Origin: Actinomadura xylanilytica
GTDB lineage: Bacteria > Actinomycetota > Actinomycetes > Streptosporangiales > Streptosporangiaceae
DNA: 64,000 nucleotides
Direction of reading: 5' to 3'
Assembly (NCBI RefSeq): GCF_030283145.1
Contig: NZ_JASNWE010000002.1
Coordinates: 1,364,001 to 1,428,000 of the forward strand
Part shown: positions 9,188 through 16,343 of the stretch, one piece after another
Numbering within the stretch: the first letter of the stretch is position 1
Layout of the letters: every line of letters starts with the position of its first letter
Program-made: the position numbers and the translations under genes
Notes under the pieces: model-generated
The model's input: the letters and a program-made list of their open reading frames with translations, nothing else
Told to the model about the DNA's origin: nothing
Database searches by the model: none

Positions 9188-9918
9188 TTCCGACTGGCGG
9201 ATCTGCAGGTTCCGTCCCCGAAGGGTCTCGGTAGTGGGCATCGTGTGTGTTCTGGCCCTTGCTCTATGTCGTCATGGGTGATCTGTTCCGGTTCGTGGCT
9301 CTGTTGACGCGCGGCGACCGGTGCGGGGCACGCGCCACATCCGCAACGCTGGGTCCTGCGGCTTCGACGGGGCGGCTGGTTGTAGAAGCTCGGGTTGACC
9401 TTGGATAGGTCGCTAACCTAGTTGCGGGTCTGGAGTGAGTGCCGAGCCGCCCTGACCTGTCGACTTTCTGTTTTGTGTCGCTACATGCAGTTTGGTCCAC
9501 GTCGGCTGGTTCATCTTCGCCCAATTGGCTTCCGCGGTGTCGGATGCTGTCTCTGTGTCCGAGGGACGCGAATCAAACGCACTCCGGCGAAATGCGAAGC
9601 CGAGACGAAACGCAGACGACGATCACGCGAATCCAAGAACGGCGGGGGCGTCGAAAATACGAGAGAGCCTAATCGCAGTTAGTAGATGAAGCGACTGGTG
9701 GCCTGGGCCGAAAAGCCTCATGGCCGCACTATCACCTGAGACGAATACGACGTCGGAGCCCCACATCGCCGCGATCGGATGAAGACGCCCTGAGACGTGG
9801 CCTGATTCTGGAACCAGGCCAACGGCTCGCGGCCGTCGGCTGCACCCTCAACGTGGACCAGTTCCTTCCTCTCGCCGACGCTCAGCCCTTCGGCAGCCTT
9901 CTTCGATGTCAGCTCGAT
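9188..9918. other. No recognisable gene; AT-richer island DNA
   Basis: About 730 bases without an assignable gene. A 74-codon minus-strand frame at 9718-9942 (begins MAVLQGNLIELTSKKAAEG) is the best candidate. It has no known domain and its start lies inside a dispersed repeat, so I do not call it a gene. Confidence 0.5.
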
Positions 9919-9978
9919 GAGGTTCCCCTGTAGCACGGCCACGTGGGGTGAGACGGGTCAGCCGGCCGGTGGTGAGGT
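9919..9978 (-). repeat. Inverted repeat copy A (about 60 bp)
   Basis: Read on the minus strand, this segment (acctcaccaccggccggctg at its start) matches 13058-13117 on the plus strand with 5 mismatches over the first 56 bases. The two copies point away from the interval between them and bracket the IS110 fragment, the TPR-kinase gene and the FkbM gene. Both can be read as LTTxRLTxLTPxGRATGE, but the substitutions are partly non-silent, so a DNA role is as likely as a coding one. Confidence 0.75.
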
Positions 9979-10131
9979 GCGATGTTGTTCCCAGAAGGCG
10001 ACCGGGCTCACTCGTCTTGATTCCGCAGGTGAGCGCCTGCCAGGCGGCAGCGCCAAGGATCAACCTCGGGCCGTCCGGCTCCTTAAGGTTCGTTCGTCCC
10101 GTGTGTCACACGAGTCTGGCAGAGAGGGCTC

Positions 10132-10353
10132 GGCCCGGGCGACCACGACCGGTAGAGCACCGATCGAGGTGGGCTGGTCGACCAGCACCAGCACCAGCAC
10201 CCGCCCGTGCCTGCCGAGCTGGGCGGACAGGACTCGCAGCCGCTGCTCGTCGTTGGGGAGTGGCTTGTCGTGCAGTTTCTTGCCGGGCGGGTCCAGGGCG
10301 CAGGCGTGGTGTTCGCCCTTGCCAACGTCCAAGCCCAGGAACACCGTGTACTC
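10132..10353 (-). mobile_element. IS110-family transposase fragment (N-terminal DEDD part)
   Basis: The minus strand encodes YTVFLGLDVGKGEHHACAL, then GKKLHDKPLPNDEQRLRVL and VLVDQPTSIGALPVVVARA. These are hallmarks of the N-terminal DEDD nuclease domain of IS110/IS1111 transposases, with the first Asp in GLDVGKGEHH and the next in VDQP. The match stops after ARA, and the middle and the C-terminal transposase domain are gone. An extra LVL in the strand before VDQP suggests decay. No terminal repeats are visible, as is usual for this family. It is inactive. Confidence 0.8.
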
Positions 10354-10422
10354 GGGGCCCAATGCCCGGGACCGGTCGGGGCTGGGCTGCGGAGTGGCTT
10401 GGGGGGTGGCCGTTGAAGGACG

Positions 10423-12207
10423 ATGTTGGACGTTGCGCGTCGGGTGAGGGGTGGTTGGCGGCGTGGAGACGTCAACGCCGAGGACCGCTACCAGGCGCTG
10501 CGCGGGTTGGTCGGTGAACCGGACGGCCCGTTCGCGGACTACTACCGGCATGAACTGGTGGATCGGGCGCACATCATCGGTCGGGTCGAGGAAGCCGCCG
10601 ACCACCTGTCCGGCATCGAGCCCGCATCGCTGATCGGCGCGAGTGCGCGGTTCGGCCTGGCCGACAACGCACTACGCCGCAGCGACTACCGGTCCGTCGT
10701 ACAGCTGATGGGCGGCGCATCCCAGACAGGGCCCGATCAGGTGCGGGCCGCCGACCTGCTCGGCCACGCCCACCTGCAAAACGCCAGGTTCGCCGAGGCG
10801 GCCCAGTTTTTCGAGGCAACGTTGCAAGCGGCACGCCAAGCCAATGCGCCGCTGTGGGAGGCGCGTGCGCTGCGGCACCTGCTGCTGGCGGTGATGTGGT
10901 ACGACCCGGACCAGACGCTGTCGCTGCTTGCGCGGGCGCGTGAGTTGAACAGCTCGGCCGGCGAACCGATCGGGCTCGCCCAGTGCGACATGGCCGAGGC
11001 GATGGCGCGGACGCAGCGCGGCGAACACCGCGCGGCCTCCAGACTGCTGGAGGCGGCGGCGCGCCGGTTCGGTGAACTCGGGGCCTCCCGTGAACTGCTG
11101 CCCGTCGAGGCGTTGCAGGTTCTGCTGGACGCCTCCGGTGGCCGGACGGCACAGGCCGCGCGCACCGCACGACGTCTGGGTGAGGACTGCCTGCCCGTCT
11201 GGGCACCGGTGACCCGGTCGTGGGCCGGGCTGGACGCCGACTTCGAGAGCATCGAGTGGTTGGACGATCCCGACTCCGCGCGGCATCGCTGGTCGCAGGT
11301 CCTCGCCCGGCTGCGGGCGCCGATCTGCCGACCTTTGGACGCCGGTGACCGCAGCGCGCTGATCCTGACCGGCCGCGTGCCCGACGCGCTCGTCGAGGCC
11401 GCGATCGGGAGCGCGCTGGCCAGCTTGGCGTTCGACGGCCCGCACGACTTGGCCGCCGCGCTGGCGACGCTCGGTACCGAAGGTGTCGTGCCGGGCGTCC
11501 GGACGGTCATCAAGGTGCGCCGACGGCGGCACGAACGGCTGGAGACTGTCCGCAACTTCGAGGAACTGCGCGCGGCAACAGGCGTTCGGGCGCCTCGGCT
11601 GCTGGACGCAGGCACAACCGGGGAGGAATGGTGGGCCGTCCTGGAACGTCTTCCCGGCGTTGCCGCGGACCACCCGACGCCCGCACGGCAGCGGGAACTG
11701 GGCCACCAGCTTCGGCTATGGCACTCCCAGCCCCCCGGCGAGGGTCAGTGTCTGGATGATCCCGGCGCGCTGGGAGTCCTGCTCGGCTGGGCACGGACCA
11801 CTGCTCCAGACGCCTACCCCGCCATCGCCGAGCACTTCGATGCAGCCTGCCAAGGGCTCCCGATGACCGCGATCCATGGCGACGTCGCGGTCTGTCACAA
11901 CGCGCTGTTCGACGGCGACGTCCTCACCGGGTTGATCGATCCGGGCGCGACCGAGGCCGCACCGCCGATGCTCGACCTCGCCTGGTCCCTGGCCGTCGAC
12001 ATGCCGCGCGGCGCAGAACCCGGCCCTCTTCTCGACGGCTACGGCCAGGACGCGGTCGACCAGGACGCCCTGAACGCGCTGCTGCCGCTGATGATGCTGC
12101 GTCGCCTCATCGACGCGCCGTCCCTTGGGCTTGCCGGAAGCGACGGGGCGTGGATCGCGCGGTGGCTGCACGATCACCGCCCTGACCTGCTCACTCTGGC
12201 CCGATAA
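10423..12207 (+). CDS. TPR-like helical domain fused to aminoglycoside-phosphotransferase-fold kinase
   Basis: This protein of about 594 residues has an unusual architecture. Residues about 20-330 are helical repeats resembling tetratricopeptide repeats (for example FAEAAQFFEATLQAARQAN). Residues about 365-590 form an APH/choline-kinase-like domain with the catalytic loop HGDVAVCHN at 485-493 and the metal-binding LIDPG near 506. The usual Asp after LI is kept. The APH fold phosphorylates small molecules or proteins with ATP; here the substrate is unknown, and the repeats may recruit a partner. The start is uncertain: GTG or ATG codons near 10420-10470 sit beside the IS110 fragment, so the N-terminus may be cut short. 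The 3' end overlaps the convergent FkbM gene by 17 bases. Confidence 0.72.
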   Translation: MLDVARRVRGGWRRGDVNAEDRYQALRGLVGEPDGPFADYYRHELVDRAHIIGRVEEAADHLSGIEPASLIGASARFGLADNALRRSDYRSVVQLMGGASQTGPDQVRAADLLGHAHLQNARFAEAAQFFEATLQAARQANAPLWEARALRHLLLAVMWYDPDQTLSLLARARELNSSAGEPIGLAQCDMAEAMARTQRGEHRAASRLLEAAARRFGELGASRELLPVEALQVLLDASGGRTAQAARTARRLGEDCLPVWAPVTRSWAGLDADFESIEWLDDPDSARHRWSQVLARLRAPICRPLDAGDRSALILTGRVPDALVEAAIGSALASLAFDGPHDLAAALATLGTEGVVPGVRTVIKVRRRRHERLETVRNFEELRAATGVRAPRLLDAGTTGEEWWAVLERLPGVAADHPTPARQRELGHQLRLWHSQPPGEGQCLDDPGALGVLLGWARTTAPDAYPAIAEHFDAACQGLPMTAIHGDVAVCHNALFDGDVLTGLIDPGATEAAPPMLDLAWSLAVDMPRGAEPGPLLDGYGQDAVDQDALNALLPLMMLRRLIDAPSLGLAGSDGAWIARWLHDHRPDLLTLAR

Positions 12208-12940
12208 GCCCGGCCCGGCGGGCACACGCGTAAGGAATGTAGTTGTCCAGCACGTTCGCGGGCACTGCGAGTCGCTCACGGAGGTCAGCCTCGTCGTCGC
12301 GCGCGTAGAAGCGGTTGACGCCGTCGAACAGTGCCAGCCGGTACCCGGCCGCGAGGACACCAGGCTCCCACTCCTGGTGGCTGGGCCGGGTCGTCAGCGG
12401 GACGGTCGCCTCGACCACGATCACCCGAGGCCGCCACGTCAGCAGGTCGGCCGACCGCAGCACGGCGGACTCAGCCCCCTCCACATCGACCTTCAGCAGG
12501 TCGAAGCCCGGTTCCGCATGCGCGCCGAGAATCGTCTCTAGAGTGACGACCTCGACGCGCAGTTCCTCATGGCGCCACCCGTTCGTAAGATGCCCCTCCA
12601 GGACATCCCTGCGCAGGGTGCTGAGGCCGCCGCCGCCCGTCTGGCCCCGCCCAGGGATGACCCGAAAGAACCTCGCGGTCCCCGGTTCGTCGCCCACGGC
12701 TACGCGCAGGTTGACGTCACCCGGCCGGGCCTGCTGAAGACGTGCGTGGCGCTCAGGCAACGGCTCGACGTTGACCCCCTGCCAGCCCAGGCCATTTACC
12801 AGATTCTTGGTGAGCGAGCCGCTGACGGGCTCGCCGGCACCGACATCCACGAAGAACCCGTCCCTTTGGCCAGCGAAGGCGCGCATCAACACGACGTCCT
12901 CCGCGTTGCCCGGGTACGCGATCAAGTCATAACCGCTCAC
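12191..12940 (-). CDS. FkbM family SAM-dependent methyltransferase
   Basis: This protein of about 249 residues has the FkbM methyltransferase layout. The SAM-binding strand is GFFVDVGAGEPVSGSLT, then NVEPLPERHARL, and the second conserved block is FDLLKVDVEGAESAVL with VIVVEAT after it. Such enzymes O-methylate sugars or other small molecules and are common in glycan and antibiotic clusters. The GTG at 12940 (VSGYDLIAYPGNAEDVVL) fits the family N-terminus better than the codon 39 bases further out. The gene converges on and overlaps the TPR-kinase gene, and both lie between the two 60-bp inverted repeats, so they may have travelled together. Confidence 0.85.
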   Translation of the reverse strand: MSGYDLIAYPGNAEDVVLMRAFAGQRDGFFVDVGAGEPVSGSLTKNLVNGLGWQGVNVEPLPERHARLQQARPGDVNLRVAVGDEPGTARFFRVIPGRGQTGGGGLSTLRRDVLEGHLTNGWRHEELRVEVVTLETILGAHAEPGFDLLKVDVEGAESAVLRSADLLTWRPRVIVVEATVPLTTRPSHQEWEPGVLAAGYRLALFDGVNRFYARDDEADLRERLAVPANVLDNYIPYACARRAGLIGPE

Positions 12941-13057
12941 ACACGCCAACCTACGGGCCGATCCGCTGACCCCAACCAAATCGTCAAGGCATCCGTGGAG
13001 TCACCACGCCTTTAGCAAGCTGGACGTGGGCGCCTATCGCGCAGCTCTTGCCCTGCA

Positions 13058-13117
13058 ACCTCACCACCGACCGGCTGACCCAGCTCACCCCAGGTGGCCG
13101 TGCTACGGGGGAAAGCT
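13058..13117 (+). repeat. Inverted repeat copy B (about 60 bp)
   Basis: This is the plus-strand partner of 9919-9978, with 51 of the first 56 bases identical (acctcaccaccgaccggctg at its start). It lies between the FkbM gene and the NACHT gene, 68 bases before the NACHT start. Confidence 0.75.
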
Positions 13118-13184
13118 CAGAGTTTGATGACGATTCGCTTAATCGTGTGTACAGCCGCCGCTGGCGGGACCATCCTGCTGTCTT

Positions 13185-15524
13185 ATGAGTGAACGTAGAT
13201 CGGGCCGCCTGTGGGGTGTGGCGTGTGTGGGCTTTCTGATCACAGCTGTCGCGGTACTGGCGCGCTTCCTGGGCATTGGGACGTTCAAGCCGGCTGAACC
13301 CGATCTTTTGGGGGCAACCATCGGCCTGGTCTCGCTGACGGTCTCGATCTGGTCGGGGGCGCTGGCCTACCGGGCCTTGCGTTTCAGCGAATATGACCCC
13401 GCGACCTGGGCCGACCGTCTGGCTACGGAGGTGAAGAAGAACGAGGAGCTGCAGTTCCTGCAACTGCTGGGCGCCGCCGCACGGACGATCAACGTGAGAT
13501 TCACGCTGGTCTCCACACACGAGGTCGACGGCGCCGCCGACGCCGGCACGCTGAAGGGCGTGGCCGCCTACTTTCAAGCCCTTCATCCGCAGCGGCTGGT
13601 TATCACCGGTGCGCCCGGCGCCGGGAAAACCGTCCTGGGGATCAAACTGATCCTGGAATTGCTGGAGACTCGCAAACCCGGTGCCGCGGTCCCGGTGCGG
13701 ATCTCCGCCGCTGGCTGGGACCCCGGGACCGGGCTGAAGGACCCCAAGACCGGGCGGCGGGATCAGGGGCCGGAGGTGGAGGCCCTGCTGATCGACCACC
13801 TGGTCCGAACGTTCGAGTTGCGTGAGGTCACAGCCCGGGAGCTGGTGCGGCACGACAAGGTACTGCCGGTCATCGACGGGCTCGACGAGATGGACCGCAC
13901 CGACCTGCCCGGCTTCAACTCCGCCGCGGGCCGCGCACTGGAGAAACTCAACCGCTACCAGGACGGTCAGCACAAGGCCGGGCTGATCCTGACCTGCCGC
14001 ACCGGCCAATACCAGGCCCTGACCAGCGGTCATACCCAGGCCCGCGACGCCGCCCGTGTCGACCTGGTCCCCGTCACCATCGAACAGGCGTCAGAGTTCA
14101 TCGTGACCACGGCCGGAGACGACCAGCTCCCGCGCTGGCAACCCGTCCTGCGCGTCCTCAACCAGCCCGGCCACCCCCTGTCCCACGCACTGGCGACCCC
14201 CTGGCGGCTGACCCTCGCCGTCACCGCCTACCAACAGCGCTCCGACACCACCGGCGACTACCTGCGCGACCCCGCAGACCTGGTCGACTACGGCAGCGCC
14301 GACGACATCCACCGCCACCTACTGCAAGAGTTCATCCCCGCATCCGTCGCCGCGGCTGCCCTCAACAAACGCAACCCCCGCAACTACCGGCCCGTCCAGG
14401 TCCACGCCTGGCTGACCGTCCTGGCCCGCTACCTTGACGACAACACCACCAGACCACCCTTCGCCGGCCGCACCCTGTCCGGCACCGACATCGTCCTACA
14501 CGAACTCTGGCCACTCGCCGGCAACCGCCCCCGCATCCTCACCACCCTCCTCACCACCCTCCTCACCGCCCTGCCAATCACCACGCTTCTGGCTGTGCTG
14601 CTCGCTACTTCCACATCACCGCCTGCCGTCTGGTTCGCCGAGATCTTCGTTTTGATCCCAGGGGTCTTTGCGTGGAGACAGCGGTGGCCCGTACCCACAC
14701 GCATCGACTTTTCCCGACTCAAGACACGCGCTGGCCTTCGGAAAAGCATCATCGGGCTCGCGGTCGGGCTCGCGGTCGGGCTCTGGTTCGGGCTCGCGGG
14801 CGGGCTCGCGGTCGGGCTCGCGTATGGGCTCGCATACGGGCTCGCGGTCGGGCTCGCGCTCGGGCTCACGAGCGGACTCGATCCTTCCGACAACACCACC
14901 GCGAGAGATTCTCGTGGCCTCATCCGCAAGGACCTCATCAGATGGTTCACAGTCGGGTTCGTGTCCGGGTTTGCGGGCGGGTTCGTGTCCGGGTTCGCGG
15001 CCGCGTTCCAGGCCGGGCACACGGTCGGGCCCACAGCCAGGCTCGGGGTCGGGCTCGTCGGCGGGCTCGCGGGCGGGCTCGCGGGCGGGCTCGCGGGCGG
15101 GCTCGGGGTCGGGCTCGCGGCTGGCCTCGCGGGCGGGCCCGCGGTCGGGCTCGCGGTCGGGCTCGCGGCCGGGCTCACGTACGGGCTCTCTGATGAAGCA
15201 GGGGAAGGAATCGCGTTCGGGCTCGCGGTCGCGCTCATGGTTGGGCTCATGCTCTGGGCGGCGGTCGGGTTCACAGTCAGGCCCGCCGGGCTCGCGGCAG
15301 CGCGCTACTTCATGCTTCTGATCATCATGAGACGGCGCCTTCCGCTACGACTCGGCCGTTTCCTGGACTGGTGCTACACCGACGCCGGACTGATCCGCAC
15401 CGCGGGCATCGCCTACCAATTCCGCCACCGCGAACTCCAAAACCACCTGAGCCACGCGCCTGGAGACACAGCACGCCCAGACCGACCGCCTTCGAGGAGG
15501 GCCCGAGCAGGTTCCGGGCGGTAG
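13185..15524 (+). CDS. Membrane-embedded NACHT-type NTPase with glycine-zipper C-terminal region
   Basis: This 779-residue STAND-class NTPase has two N-terminal membrane helices (about residues 9-30 and 40-60) and a NACHT module. Its Walker A is GAPGAGKT at 142-149, Walker B is VLPVIDGLDEMD at 226-237, and a sensor-like ILTCRTGQY lies near 278. A large C-terminal membrane region follows, in which two blocks (about 524-565 and 614-668) are almost pure GLAVGLA/GLAGGLA repeats. After that come further hydrophobic helices and a basic tail. In related NACHT proteins, ligand sensing drives NTP-dependent oligomerisation; here the effector could be the repeat-rich membrane part. Several bacterial NACHT proteins act in phage defence, which together with the island setting makes that a reasonable hypothesis. 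The start has no clear ribosome site. Confidence 0.82.
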   Translation: MSERRSGRLWGVACVGFLITAVAVLARFLGIGTFKPAEPDLLGATIGLVSLTVSIWSGALAYRALRFSEYDPATWADRLATEVKKNEELQFLQLLGAAARTINVRFTLVSTHEVDGAADAGTLKGVAAYFQALHPQRLVITGAPGAGKTVLGIKLILELLETRKPGAAVPVRISAAGWDPGTGLKDPKTGRRDQGPEVEALLIDHLVRTFELREVTARELVRHDKVLPVIDGLDEMDRTDLPGFNSAAGRALEKLNRYQDGQHKAGLILTCRTGQYQALTSGHTQARDAARVDLVPVTIEQASEFIVTTAGDDQLPRWQPVLRVLNQPGHPLSHALATPWRLTLAVTAYQQRSDTTGDYLRDPADLVDYGSADDIHRHLLQEFIPASVAAAALNKRNPRNYRPVQVHAWLTVLARYLDDNTTRPPFAGRTLSGTDIVLHELWPLAGNRPRILTTLLTTLLTALPITTLLAVLLATSTSPPAVWFAEIFVLIPGVFAWRQRWPVPTRIDFSRLKTRAGLRKSIIGLAVGLAVGLWFGLAGGLAVGLAYGLAYGLAVGLALGLTSGLDPSDNTTARDSRGLIRKDLIRWFTVGFVSGFAGGFVSGFAAAFQAGHTVGPTARLGVGLVGGLAGGLAGGLAGGLGVGLAAGLAGGPAVGLAVGLAAGLTYGLSDEAGEGIAFGLAVALMVGLMLWAAVGFTVRPAGLAAARYFMLLIIMRRRLPLRLGRFLDWCYTDAGLIRTAGIAYQFRHRELQNHLSHAPGDTARPDRPPSRRARAGSGR
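14755..15186 (+). repeat. Degenerate GGGCTCGCGGTC-type tandem repeats inside the NACHT gene
   Basis: Two tracts (about 14755-14878 and 15025-15186) consist of 6- and 12-base units such as gggctcgcg and gggctcgcggtc, encoding Gly-Leu-Ala/Val units. The regularity at DNA level exceeds what the amino acids need, which points to expansion by slippage. The tract is open in several frames on both strands, and this explains the spurious long frames here. Confidence 0.88.
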
Positions 15525-15767
15525 CCGTCAGGGAGAGTTCCGCCGAAGGCCAGCACCGTTCGGGGCCGGCCCCAGGGCAACGATGTCGACTGGGCGCTGG
15601 CCGGAGCCGCTGCCGGCACCAGCCCGGCGATGGAGGCCGCCCAGACAGGCACCCGGATGCTAGACGTGCTGCAACAGCGCTCGCATCGGCGACGCAGACC
15701 AGGGAAGGCCGACCATTCACGGCGAGTGGGCTGCTGGTCTGTGAGTGAGAGGCGCGGTTACCGTGGC

Positions 15768-16001
15768 CTATCTCAGGTCGAATGAGCCGGCCTTGGCGGC
15801 CTTGATGAAGGTCGTCCACTCGGCCGGGGCGAAGGCGAGCACGGGGCCGGCGGGGTCCTTGGAGTCGCGGGCCAGATGCGCCCGGCCCAAGGTCGCGGCT
15901 TCGACGCAGCTTCCGCCGTTGTTGCTCGGACTGCTCTTGCGCCAGCGCACTCCTGGAAGGTCGGCGCCCGTCACGCTGTGCATCTCGTGTGCTGAAATCA
16001 T
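15768..16001 (-). CDS. DUF397 domain-containing protein
   Basis: This 77-residue protein has the full DUF397 pattern: WRKSSPSNNGGSCVEAA, RDSKDPAGPVLAFAPAEW and a closing F-IKAAKAGSFDL. DUF397 genes normally follow an XRE/Scr1-type regulator, and the pair behaves like a regulator with its small partner in development and antibiotic control in Streptomyces. Here the ATG at 16001 overlaps the TGA of an upstream minus-strand frame (ATGA), as expected for such a pair. That partner is reduced to about 22 codons by the recombinase junction. The gene may therefore lack its promoter or be an orphan. Confidence 0.88.
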   Translation of the reverse strand: MISAHEMHSVTGADLPGVRWRKSSPSNNGGSCVEAATLGRAHLARDSKDPAGPVLAFAPAEWTTFIKAAKAGSFDLR

Positions 16002-16068
16002 GTAATTTCCCGGATCTTCTGCGTGATCAGGGCGCCGGACTGGTCCGGGTCGAGCGCCTTCGCTCGCA
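15998..16068 (-). pseudogene. 3' remnant of XRE-family (Scr1-type) regulator gene
   Basis: The minus strand reads KALDPDQSGALITQKIREIT and stop, resembling the C-terminal end of the XRE regulators that precede DUF397 genes (usual ending: LDP..S..LI...AE). The stop overlaps the DUF397 start by the typical ATGA. Upstream, at about 16068-16071, the frame runs into the tail of a serine recombinase on the opposite strand, so the HTH part is lost. The identification rests on a short stretch plus the conserved gene pairing. Confidence 0.5.
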
Positions 16069-16069
16069 G

Positions 16070-16186
16070 AGGCCGACCTGTTCCAGGAACTCGGCCTTGC
16101 GATGACGTACTACCCGCAGAAACGCGAAGTGGAGGTTCAGATCGTTCCTGAACCCCCACATGTGCGGTCGGTGCGTGTCCGAGGGG
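16070..16186 (+). repeat. Right copy of 117-bp direct repeat, overlapping tRNA-Leu
   Basis: This is the partner of 4496-4612, identical except for three silent codon changes. Its last 11 bases (16176-16186) lie inside tRNA-Leu, on the acceptor stem and start of the T-arm, so the shared core behaves as an attachment site. Confidence 0.9.
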
Positions 16187-16194
16187 GGACTTGA
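16071..16194 (+). pseudogene. Serine recombinase C-terminal remnant 3, fused to tRNA-Leu
   Basis: The frame encodes only the recombinase tail: ADLFQELGLAMTYYPQKREV, then EVQIVPEPPHVRSVRVRGGT and a TGA inside the antisense T-loop of tRNA-Leu. Recombinases ending GGT within a tRNA are the expected product of an element that integrated at a tRNA 3' end. All upstream domains are missing; the junction at about 16070 abuts the XRE remnant. Confidence 0.8.
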
Positions 16195-16261
16195 ACCCCC
16201 ATGCCCCGTAAAGGGCACTAGCACCTCAAGCTAGCGCGTCTGCCTATTCCGCCACCCGGAC
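16176..16261 (-). tRNA. tRNA-Leu (anticodon GAG)
   Basis: The minus strand folds as a class II tRNA. The acceptor stem is GTCCGGG with CTCGGAC (one G-T pair), and the D-arm contains GCGGAATAGGCAGACGC. The anticodon stem CTAGC/GCTAG has loop TTGAGGT, giving GAG. The long variable arm TGCCC/GGGCA is followed by T-arm GGGGG-TTCAAGT-CCCCC and discriminator A. CCA is not encoded. It is 86 nt long and reads leucine CUC/CUU codons. Its 3' end is the integration target of the recombinase family whose remnants lie to the left. Confidence 0.95.
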
Positions 16262-16343
16262 TTGGTCGCAGGCCGCAGCTCGGCTGCGGCGGGTTCACCA
16301 TACCAAAGGTCCCGACTCGCGGCGAAGTCGATGGAGGGGCACC

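Noticed and set aside
9718..9942. 74-codon minus-strand frame beginning MAVLQGNLIELTSKK
   Set aside because: No domain, no ribosome site, and the start lies inside a dispersed repeat; it could be the decayed end of a gene, but I cannot support it.
14434..15321. Several open frames in all phases of the NACHT repeat tract
   Set aside because: The 6/12-base repeats lack stop codons in every phase; only the frame with the P-loop and membrane pattern is coding.
15525..15767. Possible small gene between the NACHT and DUF397 genes
   Set aside because: A plus-strand frame reading NDVDWALAGAAAGTSPAM is open, but it has no start, ribosome site or family match.
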